DNA from: JAIRTY01 sp050257395
GTDB taxonomy: Bacteria; Actinomycetota; Actinomycetes; Streptosporangiales; Streptosporangiaceae
Direction of reading: 5' to 3'
Length of the DNA stretch: 11,609 nucleotides
NCBI GenBank assembly: GCA_050257395.1
Contig: JBLMWU010000049.1
Coordinates: forward strand, 1-11,609
Numbering within the stretch: position 1 is the stretch's first letter; each line of letters opens with the position of its first letter. Below are positions 1 through 6,245 of the stretch, piece by piece. The position numbers were made by a program, and so were the translations under genes. The notes beneath the pieces are model-generated. The model made no database searches. It was given only the letters and a program-made list of their open reading frames with translations, and was not told where the DNA came from.

Positions 1-1
1 G

Positions 2-892
2 CACGGCTACGCACCCGATCGCAGGCCGGGCTTTGGCGTGGTTGATCTGCTGCTGGGAATCGGGGAGTGCCCCTCGCCGAGCCGCTGGAACAACCCGTGG
101 GCCGAGGAGCTGATCCACGGCGCGGTCGTGGCGGCGGCGGAGGTGCAGGCCAGCATCATCGTCACCACCGTGGCGTCTGCCGCGGAGTTCAGCGGCTGGC
201 TGGAACTGGCCACCGCCCGGGGCACCGACGGAGCCCTGAGCGTCCTGCACCTGCCCGACGGCGCGGAACTCGGGCGGCTGGCCGGGGCGGGCATCCCGGT
301 GGTCGTCATCGACCCGGCCGAGGAACCCGGGCCGGGCGTCAGATCGGTCGGCACCACCAACTGGCAGGGCGGGGTGAGCGCCACCCATCACCTCATCGAG
401 CTTGGCCACCGCCGGATCGCCGCCATCGGCGGGCCCGGGGGCACCTGGTCGAGCCGGGCCCGGCTGGGCGGCTTCCGGGCGGCCATGCTGGACGCCGGCC
501 TTCCGGTGGATGAGGACCTCGTCCGGCGTGACCTGTTCTCGCCGGCCGGCGGCCGGCGGCAGGCCCTGGAACTGCTCGCCCTGGCGGAGCCCCCCACCGC
601 CATCGTGGCCGGCAACGACGCGCAGGCCTTCGGCGTCCTGCAGGCACTGGGCGACCGCGGGCTGCGCGCCCCCGGCGACCTGAGCGTGGTCGGCTTCGAC
701 GACGTGCCGGTCGCGGCCTGGGCCACCCCGCCGCTCACCACCATCCGCCAGCCGCTCGCCGCCATGGCGGCGGCGGCCTTCCGGATGCTCCGGGCCGGGC
801 CGGCGGACAGCACCGCCGATGCGCACTACCTGGAGCTGGCCACCACCCTCGTGGTCCGCGACAGCACCGCCCCGCCCGCCAGCCGCCGCTGA
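2..892 (+). CDS. LacI-family transcriptional regulator, 5'-truncated (ligand-binding domain only)
   Basis: The frame is open from position 2 with no stop before TGA at 890-892, so the gene begins left of the window. The first visible residues (HGYAPDRRPGFGVVDLLLG) resemble the hinge and first beta-strand of the periplasmic-binding-protein-like sensor domain. The N-terminal helix-turn-helix, normally about 60 residues, is missing only because the window starts here. Further family marks are GATNW-like 'VGTTNWQGG', 'HLIELGHRRIAAIGG', 'SRARLGGFRAAM', 'TAIVAGNDAQAFGVLQAL' and the C-terminal 'GDLSVVGFDDVPVAAWATPPLTTIRQP'. Such proteins are cytoplasmic repressors or activators that respond to a sugar or related ligand, and the ligand cannot be read from this sequence. 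A GTG at 38 could be taken as a start, but it would begin inside the fold, so it is not the real one. The gene is convergent with the lipoprotein gene, 8 bp away. Confidence 0.9.
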   Translation, partial: HGYAPDRRPGFGVVDLLLGIGECPSPSRWNNPWAEELIHGAVVAAAEVQASIIVTTVASAAEFSGWLELATARGTDGALSVLHLPDGAELGRLAGAGIPVVVIDPAEEPGPGVRSVGTTNWQGGVSATHHLIELGHRRIAAIGGPGGTWSSRARLGGFRAAMLDAGLPVDEDLVRRDLFSPAGGRRQALELLALAEPPTAIVAGNDAQAFGVLQALGDRGLRAPGDLSVVGFDDVPVAAWATPPLTTIRQPLAAMAAAAFRMLRAGPADSTADAHYLELATTLVVRDSTAPPASRR

Positions 893-900
893 GCAGGGGG

Positions 901-1419
901 CTAGCGGACTGTCACGCGCAGCCGGTACAGCAGCAGGGCGTCACAGCTGACGGTGCCCGGGCTGGCAGACGGGCAGGCACGGCGGGTGAGGCTGATCCCG
1001 GCCGGGCCGGCCGCCATCGCCCTGAACGACCAGCCCACGTACCCCGACGGGGTGGGGATCGGCGCGCCGGGCCCCAGCGCAGCGCCGGTGAGGCGCGGTG
1101 ACGACCAGTTCGCGCCGGGCGGGTTGCGCAGCATGACGGTCAGGTCACTCCCCCGGATGACGCACACCGTGGAGCCGCTCGCCGCGTCGCGCAGCACCAG
1201 GTGGCTGCCGCAGCCGCCCGGTGAGCCGGGACCGTGCGTGCTGCCCGCCGGCCCCCCGGGGCTCGGCTGCCCGCCCCCTGCCGGGGCCGCCGTTGCCCCG
1301 CACGCGGCCACGGCGGCCGCGAGCAGGCCCGCCAGTATCAGTCTGATCACCCGTGTCACGGTGATCAGACGCCTGCCGCCGCGCCGCGGTTCCGCACCTG
1401 GCGCTCCCGCACCGGACAC
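901..1419 (-). CDS. small secreted lipoprotein of unknown function
   Basis: The 172-codon frame encodes a type II signal peptide: basic residues (RR...TRVIR), a hydrophobic core LILAGLLAAAVAA and a lipobox ending at Cys40 (V-A-A-C). The mature part opens with a Gly/Pro/Ser-rich linker of about 30 residues. A compact domain of about 100 residues follows, with four cysteines (Cys70, Cys86, Cys149, Cys159) that could form two disulphides outside the membrane. I recognise no family. The start is uncertain. The frame opens at a GTG (1419) with a 20-residue hydrophilic lead. An internal GTG at 1359 gives a more usual signal peptide (MTRVIRLILAG) and lies in the loop of a perfect inverted repeat. 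Neither has a convincing ribosome-binding site. The gene lies 64 bp downstream of the SPFH gene on the same strand and may be the last gene of that transcript. Confidence 0.7.
   Translation of the reverse strand: MSGAGAPGAEPRRGGRRLITVTRVIRLILAGLLAAAVAACGATAAPAGGGQPSPGGPAGSTHGPGSPGGCGSHLVLRDAASGSTVCVIRGSDLTVMLRNPPGANWSSPRLTGAALGPGAPIPTPSGYVGWSFRAMAAGPAGISLTRRACPSASPGTVSCDALLLYRLRVTVR
1341..1370. repeat. perfect 11-bp inverted repeat at lipoprotein start
   Basis: GTCTGATCACC (1341-1351) and GGTGATCAGAC (1360-1370) are exact reverse complements, separated by 8 bp (CGTGTCAC). On the minus strand the 8-bp loop contains the internal GTG (1359-1357) that is a likely start codon for the lipoprotein. 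The element could be a dimeric repressor site or an mRNA hairpin that presents or hides the start codon. The arms are directly visible, and the role is inference. Confidence 0.6.
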
Positions 1420-1483
1420 GCCCGGGTCCCGGGCTGCGCTGCCGGCCCGGAACCCGGACGTGGGCCTGTGCCCCCGGTGCCGG

Positions 1484-2536
1484 TCAGGTGGCGGGCTGCT
1501 CCGGCGTGCCGCCGCCAGCCGGGCCGCCCGCGCCGGGCGCCGCCGCGGCGTCCTGCCCGTCCGGGCCCGCCGCGGTGTGCCCGTTCGGCACGGCCACGGG
1601 CAGGCCCGGCAGCTCCGCCGGGGGCTCGGCGCGGCCGCCGGGCTGGCCGGCCTCGTCCGCCTTGCCGCCTGCGAACGCGCTGCTGACCGCCTTCAGCGCG
1701 GTGGTCAGCTCGCTGGGGATCATCCAGACCGTGTTGCCGTCGCCTTGCGCGAGCTGCGGCAGCGCCTGCAGGTACTGGTAGGCCAGCAGCTTCGGGTCCG
1801 GATCGCCGGTGTGGATCGCGGAGAACACGGTGTCGATGGCCTGCGCCTCGCCTTCGGCGCGCAGGATGGCGCTCTGCCGGTCGCCTTCGGCCCGCAGGAT
1901 CGCGCTCTGCTTCTGCCCCTCGGCGGTCAGGATGGCGGCCTGGCGCTGGCCTTCGGCGGTGAGGACCGCGGCGCGCTTCTCCCGCTCGGCGCGCATCTGC
2001 TTCTCCATCGCGTCCACGACGCTCTTGGGCGGGTCGATCGCCTTGATCTCCACCCGGGTCACCCGGATCCCCCACTTGCCGGACGCGTCGTCCAGCACGC
2101 CGCGCAGCATCGTGTTGATCCGGTCCCGCGAGGTCAGGGTCTCTTCCAGGTCCATGGAACCGATCACGCTGCGCAGCATGGTCGCGGTGAGCTGCTCGAT
2201 GGCCTGGATGTAGTTGACGATCTCGTAGTCCGCCGCCCGCGGGTCGGTCACCTGGAAGAACAGCACCGTGTCGATGAGCACGACCAGGTTGTCCTCGGTG
2301 ATGACGGGCTGGCCCTTGAACGCGACCACCTGCTCGCGCAGGTCGATCAGCGGCTTGACCCGGTCGATCATCGGGATGATGAAGTTCATCCCTGGCTCCA
2401 GGGTCTTGCGGTAGCGGCCGAGGCGCTCAACGTTCCGCGCCCGGGCCTGCGGCACGATCCGGACCGACCTCGCTACGAAGATCATCACAAGGAAGGCTGC
2501 GACCAGCCCGATGACGAGCCCGGCGATTCCCACCAT
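1484..2536 (-). CDS. SPFH/band-7 domain membrane protein (stomatin/paraslipin type)
   Basis: The 350-residue protein has an N-terminal membrane anchor (residues 1-23, IAGLVIGLVAAFLVMIFVA). The SPFH core covers about residues 24-180, with family hallmarks 'ERLGRYRKTLEPGMNFIIPMIDRV', 'LIDLREQVV', 'ITEDNLVVLIDTVLFFQV', 'TMLRSVIGSMDLEETLTSRD' and 'WGIRVTRVEIKAIDPP'. A charged helical region (180-235) carries four 11-residue AEGxxQ repeats, and an Ala/Pro/Gly-rich C-terminal tail runs from about 290 to 350. Proteins of this family oligomerise at the inner face or rim of the membrane and organise lipid microdomains, often with an NfeD partner. ATG 2536 follows the stop of the nfeD-like gene by 3 bp, and a GGGAG ribosome-binding site (2543-2547) lies 6 bp upstream, so the pair is almost certainly co-translated. 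Homologues usually have a shorter, less proline-rich tail. Confidence 0.93.
   Translation of the reverse strand: MVGIAGLVIGLVAAFLVMIFVARSVRIVPQARARNVERLGRYRKTLEPGMNFIIPMIDRVKPLIDLREQVVAFKGQPVITEDNLVVLIDTVLFFQVTDPRAADYEIVNYIQAIEQLTATMLRSVIGSMDLEETLTSRDRINTMLRGVLDDASGKWGIRVTRVEIKAIDPPKSVVDAMEKQMRAEREKRAAVLTAEGQRQAAILTAEGQKQSAILRAEGDRQSAILRAEGEAQAIDTVFSAIHTGDPDPKLLAYQYLQALPQLAQGDGNTVWMIPSELTTALKAVSSAFAGGKADEAGQPGGRAEPPAELPGLPVAVPNGHTAAGPDGQDAAAAPGAGGPAGGGTPEQPAT
1841..1972 (-). repeat. four 33-bp in-frame repeats encoding AEGxxQ units
   Basis: Inside the SPFH gene, residues 189-232 are four consecutive 11-residue units: AAVLTAEGQRQ, AAILTAEGQKQ, SAILRAEGDRQ and SAILRAEGEAQ. The period is 33 bp and the units differ by a few substitutions. 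AEG-type repeats are normal in the coiled region after the SPFH core. They mediate oligomer packing, and copy number can vary between homologues. Confidence 0.8.
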
Positions 2537-2539
2537 TGC

Positions 2540-2971
2540 TTACTCCCGGGGGTAGACGAGGGCGGTGGCGCCCTCGATCTTGATGACGTCGACGGTGGTG
2601 CCGGCCGGGATGGTGAGCGTCTCGTCGTAGGGGCGGCCGGACCACTCCTCGCCGCCGATGCGCACCCGGCCTGCGTGCGCGGTGACGTCTTCCAGCACCA
2701 GCGCGGACCGGCCGACCAGCGCGGCCGTGCCGCTGCGCAGCGGCGGCGGGTGCCGCAGATGCCGCATGGCGATTGGCCGGACCACCCCCAGGCCCGCCGC
2801 GGCCGTTATCGCGAACGCGCCGAGCTGCACGCCGACCGGCAGCCCTACGGCCGCGACCACGGCGGAGACCGCCGCGGCGATGGCGATGAGGCCGAGCGCC
2901 AGGGTGGTGGTGAGAAGTTCCGCAACGCCCAGCCCGGCGGCCACGATCACCCAGATGACCCACGAACCCAT
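2540..2971 (-). CDS. NfeD-like membrane protein
   Basis: The 143-residue protein has three closely packed hydrophobic segments (about 4-20, 24-45 and 47-66). A soluble beta-rich domain follows (about 78-142: GTAALVGRSALVLED...GRVRIGGEEWSGRPYDE...IPAGTTVDVIKIEGATALVYP), matching the C-terminal OB-fold of NfeD proteins. This is the short NfeD form without the ClpP-like protease domain. Such proteins pair with SPFH proteins, and the OB-fold is thought to bind the SPFH assembly. The start is ATG 2971 with a GGGAG ribosome-binding site at 2977-2981, 5 bp upstream. The stop (TAA, 2542-2540) is 3 bp before the SPFH start. A strong hairpin lies just upstream at 2993-3025. Confidence 0.88.
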   Translation of the reverse strand: MGSWVIWVIVAAGLGVAELLTTTLALGLIAIAAAVSAVVAAVGLPVGVQLGAFAITAAAGLGVVRPIAMRHLRHPPPLRSGTAALVGRSALVLEDVTAHAGRVRIGGEEWSGRPYDETLTIPAGTTVDVIKIEGATALVYPRE

Positions 2972-2992
2972 GGCCGCTCCCGAGCAGGCATC

Positions 2993-3025
2993 GGGACCAG
3001 GGCGGGCCCTCGCCCCCGTGGTCCC
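2993..3025. terminator. bulged GC hairpin between pseudokinase and nfeD-like gene
   Basis: GGGACCA (2993-2999) pairs with TGGTCCC (3019-3025). Stacked inside, GGGCG (3000-3004) pairs with CGCCC (3011-3015) around a 6-base loop, with a 3-base bulge on one side. No T-run follows, which is usual for terminators in GC-rich actinobacteria. On the minus strand it lies after the pseudokinase stop and before the nfeD-like ribosome-binding site. It could end the pseudokinase transcript or be a 5' leader structure of the nfeD-SPFH mRNA. Confidence 0.4.
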
Positions 3026-3086
3026 AACCCGACAGTAACCCCGCGAGTGATATCAGGACCACGCTAATGGGGCAGAACTTCGGAAC

Positions 3087-4754
3087 TTATCCCTGTCCCT
3101 GCAGCCGGACGTCGTAGACGTCGGCCTGGAAGGTGCCGTGCCCGTCCGGTGGCAGCCGGGTGAACCACAGCAGCAGGTACCGGCCGGGCACCGGGTGGCC
3201 GGGCCGCAGCCACACCTGACCGCTGGCGTTGCCGTCGTAGGCGACCGGTTTCAGGCCCGCCAGCGACGCGGCGGAGCCGGCCCGCAGCTGGAGGCTGGCG
3301 CCCGGGTAGCTGCCGAGCGTGATCCGGGCCGCCGTGACCGTCGCTGGCCGGCCCAGGTCGAGCAGCAGGCCGGTGCCGGTGGTCAGGTTGCCGAACCGCT
3401 CGGTGGTGTACCAGTCGGTGTGCCAGGCCGTGCCCGGGCTGCGGTCGATCGCCAGCGGCGCGAGCTGGCCGTTGTCCCCCTGGCCGCTGCCCTGGATGGC
3501 GAACGGGACGGCACTGGCCGGGACGAGCACCCGCACCGGGCCCGCGGCCTCGGCAGGCGGGGGCCGCGAACCGGCCGGGCCGCGGGCGAGCAGCCAGCCG
3601 GCGGCCGCCAGGACAGCCAGGCCGAGCAGCAGGCCCGCCCTTGTCAGCAGTGTGCGCCGGGAACGCGCGCGCCGGGCTGGCCTGGGTCGCTGCGCCCCGG
3701 GGGCGACGGGCGGTGGCCCAGGTTGCGGTGGCCCAGGTTGCGGCGGCCCGGCCCGCTGCGGCGCAGGCGGCTGCGGCGCAGGCCGCTGCGGCACGGGCGG
3801 CTGCGGCACGGGCGGCTGCGGCACGGTGACACTTTGCGGGTCTGCCACGGTGACAGCGGGCGGTTGCGGCAGGGTGGCCGCTGGCGGCGGGTCCGGCCAG
3901 GCGCTGGCCGTCATCGCCTCCGGGACCGGGCCGGGCGGCCCGGTCCGGATGATGGCGGTGAGTTCCCGGGCGAGCTGGGCCGGGCCGAGGATGGGCGGCG
4001 CCTCCCCCTGGGCCTCCGCGTACAGCGCCCGGCAGGTGACGCTGTCCAGGCTGACCGGGATCCCGGCCCGCAGTTGGCCCGGCGGGGCGACCCGCCCGCC
4101 CGGGCAGGGGGCCGGGGGGAGCCCGGTGGGTTCCGGGCCCGGCCAGTAGCCGGTGAGCGCGGCGTAGAGCAGCCCGGCCAGGCCGCGGGTGTCGGCCTGC
4201 GCGGGGTCGCTGGCCTCCGCGCTGGTCAGGGCGGCCACGGTCGCCAGCCCGGTGATCTTCACCTCGCCCCACTGGCTGACCCACAGGGAGCCGGGGGCGA
4301 GGCACAGGTGCCACAGCCCGGCCGCGTGCGCGCCGGCCAGGGCGTCGGCGGCCCCGGCCACCAGCTGAGCCGCGCGCGGCGGCGTCAGGGGACCGGTCCG
4401 CAGCAGCTCGCTGAGGGAGCTGCCGGGCGCCCACTCGGTCACGACATAGGGACACGCCGGGTCACTGTCGGCGTCGTAGACCTGCGCCAGCCGGGCGTCA
4501 TTCAGCTTGGCCACAGCCCTGGCGGCGGCGATGACCGCGGCGGTCCGGGGGCATCCCGGCGCGAAGGTGCGCACGGTCACGTCCCGGCACAGCGTCACGT
4601 CGGTGGCCCGCCAGACCACCGATCCGTCCTGTTCCCCGGCCTGTTCCTCCAGCCGGTACCGGCCCGCTACCAGGCCGCCGCCCGCCACCGGCTCACCCGC
4701 AGATTCCGTCTCGCCTGGGCCGCCCCCCGGCGGCGCTTTCCCGGTGTCCACCAT
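3087..4754 (-). CDS. membrane-anchored pseudokinase with C-terminal discoidin-like domain
   Basis: From ATG 4754 the protein has 555 residues. A Ser/Thr-kinase-like domain covers about 31-270 (GRYRLEEQAG...VVWRATDVTLCRDVTVRTF). A Pro/Gln-rich linker (about 280-360), a basic stretch, one membrane segment (368-390, TLLTRAGLLLGLAVLAAAGWLLA) and an extracytoplasmic beta-rich domain follow (about 405-552: AIDRSPGTAWHTDWY...GTGLLLDLGRPATVTAARITLGS...GTFQADVYDVRLQG). The last resembles discoidin/F5-8C-type carbohydrate-binding folds. Catalytic residues are lost: the VAVK lysine is Arg (TVRTF), HRD is HLC (WHLCLAP) and DFG is TGL, so it should not phosphorylate. This architecture recalls the pseudokinase and extracellular part of the mycobacterial MviN/MurJ protein, which recruits FHA proteins in peptidoglycan synthesis. 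No murJ lies in the window. The frame is open back to an ATG at 4913, but that extension is low-complexity Ala/Pro/Arg, so I prefer 4754. Confidence 0.85.
   Translation of the reverse strand: MVDTGKAPPGGGPGETESAGEPVAGGGLVAGRYRLEEQAGEQDGSVVWRATDVTLCRDVTVRTFAPGCPRTAAVIAAARAVAKLNDARLAQVYDADSDPACPYVVTEWAPGSSLSELLRTGPLTPPRAAQLVAGAADALAGAHAAGLWHLCLAPGSLWVSQWGEVKITGLATVAALTSAEASDPAQADTRGLAGLLYAALTGYWPGPEPTGLPPAPCPGGRVAPPGQLRAGIPVSLDSVTCRALYAEAQGEAPPILGPAQLARELTAIIRTGPPGPVPEAMTASAWPDPPPAATLPQPPAVTVADPQSVTVPQPPVPQPPVPQRPAPQPPAPQRAGPPQPGPPQPGPPPVAPGAQRPRPARRARSRRTLLTRAGLLLGLAVLAAAGWLLARGPAGSRPPPAEAAGPVRVLVPASAVPFAIQGSGQGDNGQLAPLAIDRSPGTAWHTDWYTTERFGNLTTGTGLLLDLGRPATVTAARITLGSYPGASLQLRAGSAASLAGLKPVAYDGNASGQVWLRPGHPVPGRYLLLWFTRLPPDGHGTFQADVYDVRLQGQG
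3717..3832 (-). repeat. 15-bp tandem repeats encoding PQPPV/PQRPA linker
   Basis: A near-perfect 15-bp unit (GGCGGCTGCGGCACG on the plus strand, with GCGCAGG variants) recurs about four or five times between roughly 3763 and 3830. Less regular related units continue to about 3717. On the minus strand it encodes the pentapeptides PVPQP, PVPQR, PAPQP and PAPQR, then GPPQP repeats, in the cytoplasmic linker before the membrane segment of the pseudokinase. Such linkers act as flexible spacers, and their copy number is likely to vary by slippage. Confidence 0.7.
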
Positions 4755-4931
4755 TGACCACCAGACACCAGCCAAGCCCTGCCCGGGCCGCGCCGGTAGA
4801 GCCCTTGGTCCCCGGGCGGGCGCCGGGGCCCGGGCCGGAGCCTGGTGGCCCGCCGTTGCCCGGCCGCTGCCCGGCACCGCCGCAATAACGACAGATAGGG
4901 AACGAACTACCATCTACCTGGCGAACCTGTA
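4755..4931. promoter_or_regulatory. divergent intergenic region between pseudokinase and PAP2 genes
   Basis: This 177-bp stretch lies between two divergently read genes. Positions about 4883-4918 are markedly more AT-rich than the surroundings, as expected for promoter DNA here. They include TACCAT at 4908-4913, a TANNNT-type match to an actinobacterial -10 box for the plus strand, without a good -35. The pseudokinase frame stays open through this region, so part of it could be coding if the longer start at 4913 were used. Confidence 0.3.
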
Positions 4932-5990
4932 ATGGCCGGGCATGGCCCGGGCCGCGGCGGACGGCTGGCGGGCGGGGGGCTGGCGGCTGTGATCAATCTG
5001 GCGCTCTCCTGGGGGCAGGCGACGGTCGTGGCAGGCTGCCTGCTCGGGGTGTCGGCGGCGGTGGCGCCGCTCGCCGGGCGGGCACCGGCAGGGCGGACGC
5101 TGGCGGCGTGGCGGGCGCCGCCGGGCGGGCGCGCGGCAGAGGCCCGCTGGCCGGCACAGGCCCGCTGGCCGGCCCGGCCGGCGGCGGCACGCTGGCTGGC
5201 CCGGGCGGCCTCGTTCTGCCGGGAAGCGGGCCTGCTCACCGGGCTGTACGCGCTGTGGCAGCTGGCGGGCAGGCATCCGGTCTCCTCGCCCAGCTCCGCG
5301 CTCGCCAGGGCGGAATGGCTGTGGCGCACCGAGCGGGTGCTGCACCTGCCCAGCGAGGCCGCGCTGCAGCGGCCGCTGCTCCCGCACCCGCTGCTCGTCG
5401 AGGCCGCCAACCTGTACTACGCGTCCCTGCATTTCCCGGTGCTGCTCGGCTGCCTGGCCTGGCTGTACGTGCGGCACCGGGGAGAGTACCGGCGGGCGCG
5501 CACCGCGGTGGTGCTGTTCACCGCCTGCAGCCTGCTGATCCAGTTCATCCCGGTGGCCCCGCCGCGGATGCTGCCCGGGCGCGGGCTGGTGGACACGGCG
5601 CTGCAGTACGGGCAGTCCGTGTACGGGGCCGGGTTCGCCGACCAGCTCTCGGCGATGCCCTCGGTGCACGTCGGCTGGGCCCTGCTGGTCGCGGTCGTGG
5701 TGATCAGGGCCCTCCGTGGCCGGTGGCGCTGGCTGGCCGTGGCCTACCCGGTGGTGACCACGCTGGTCGTGGTGGTGACGGCCAACCATTTCTGGCTGGA
5801 CGGCATCGTGGCGGCCATCCTGCTCATGGCGGTGCTGGCCGTCCAGGCGGCGGCGGGCGCCGCCCGCCGCCCCCGCTCACTTGGCGAACAGGTGCAGGCC
5901 GATCCAGGCCCACCAGGCGACGACGGCGATCCGGCCGGTGCGGGTGCGCATGACCCAGCTGAACAGCTCGCTCATGGGCGGGATGCGTGA
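4932..5990 (+). CDS. PAP2-superfamily integral membrane phosphatase / phosphotransferase
   Basis: The 352-residue protein has several hydrophobic segments (about 18-48, 97-112, 160-180, 190-210, 245-262, 267-285 and 289-306). It carries the signature of the PAP2_3 (inositol phosphorylceramide synthase-like) branch: 'PVAPPRML' (208-214), 'QLSAMPSVHVGWA' (Ser244, His246) and 'TANHFWLDG' (His286, Asp290). The two histidines are the expected phosphate-transfer pair. Members hydrolyse or transfer lipid-phosphate head groups at the outer membrane face; the substrate here is unknown. Start ATG 4932 has no clear ribosome-binding site. GTG 4989, after a G-run, is an alternative that begins just before the first membrane helix. 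The family-like part ends near residue 312. The last 35-40 residues are hydrophilic, have poor third-position GC and lie exactly opposite a better-looking minus-strand ORF, so the tail is probably incidental read-through of the frame. Confidence 0.85.
   Translation: MAGHGPGRGGRLAGGGLAAVINLALSWGQATVVAGCLLGVSAAVAPLAGRAPAGRTLAAWRAPPGGRAAEARWPAQARWPARPAAARWLARAASFCREAGLLTGLYALWQLAGRHPVSSPSSALARAEWLWRTERVLHLPSEAALQRPLLPHPLLVEAANLYYASLHFPVLLGCLAWLYVRHRGEYRRARTAVVLFTACSLLIQFIPVAPPRMLPGRGLVDTALQYGQSVYGAGFADQLSAMPSVHVGWALLVAVVVIRALRGRWRWLAVAYPVVTTLVVVVTANHFWLDGIVAAILLMAVLAVQAAAGAARRPRSLGEQVQADPGPPGDDGDPAGAGAHDPAEQLAHGRDA
5877..5975 (-). CDS. small 32-residue hydrophobic protein antisense to PAP2 3' end
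   Basis: ATG 5975 to TGA 5877 encodes MSELFSWVMRTRTGRIAVVA followed by WWAWIGLHLFAK. All 32 sense codons end in G or C. The opposing PAP2 codons in the same register have only about half G/C in third position, so the minus strand is the better coding strand here. The sequence reads as a basic helix then a Trp-rich membrane-like segment ending in HLFAK. From memory it resembles the C-terminal end of short actinobacterial membrane proteins that finish in WLGWHFLAR-like motifs (such as DUF6186), but it is shorter, and no in-frame upstream start exists before a stop at about 6002. There is no clear ribosome-binding site. It could be a real small protein or the remnant of a longer one. Confidence 0.5.
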   Translation of the reverse strand: MSELFSWVMRTRTGRIAVVAWWAWIGLHLFAK

Positions 5991-6188
5991 CCCGCTGTGT
6001 CACCGCCGCGAAGCGGCTGGCTGCTGACATGACCGGACCGGCCCCCCGTGGCCCCCGCCCAGGGCCGGCAGCGGCGTGGGCCCGCCCCGGCCGGGTCCCC
6101 CGTCCGCTGCTGGACGGGCGCCTCATCAGCGGCTTACCCAGTTTCCGGTCCGCCGGTCACCGCCCGCCGGGTGGCGGGGGGCCGGGTA

Positions 6189-6217
6189 TTCACAGCCGGG
6201 CCCAGGGCGGCAATTAT
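6189..6217 (+). promoter_or_regulatory. possible sigma-70-type promoter for acyl-CoA synthetase gene
   Basis: TTCACA (6189-6194) differs from the -35 consensus TTGACA by one base. AATTAT (6212-6217), an imperfect -10, follows after 17 bp in an otherwise GC-dense region. Transcription would start about 20-25 bp before the ATG, leaving room for the AAAGGGG ribosome-binding site at 6234-6240. Confidence 0.35.
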
Positions 6218-6245
6218 GGTGCCAGTCGACGTCAAAGGGGACATC

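Noticed and set aside
953..3067. 704-codon open frame on the plus strand
   Set aside because: It lies opposite the lipoprotein, SPFH and NfeD-like genes, which have clear family motifs and ribosome-binding sites. The product is Arg/Gly/Asp-rich shadow sequence.
3717..3832. CRISPR-like periodic repeat
   Set aside because: The units are 15 bp and contiguous with no unique spacers, in frame with a coding gene, so it is a pentapeptide repeat.
3138..4757. 539-codon open frame on the plus strand
   Set aside because: It lies antisense to the pseudokinase gene. The Arg/Gly-rich product includes translations of the 15-bp repeat.
4755..4913. N-terminal extension of the pseudokinase to ATG 4913
   Set aside because: It encodes Ala/Pro/Arg-rich sequence with no domain and overlaps the AT-rich likely promoter. 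ATG 4754 begins shortly before the kinase-like fold. Not fully excluded.
6048..6245. N-terminal extension of the acyl-CoA synthetase
   Set aside because: It is low-complexity Arg/Pro/Gly sequence unlike the family. A good ribosome-binding site sits directly before ATG 6246.
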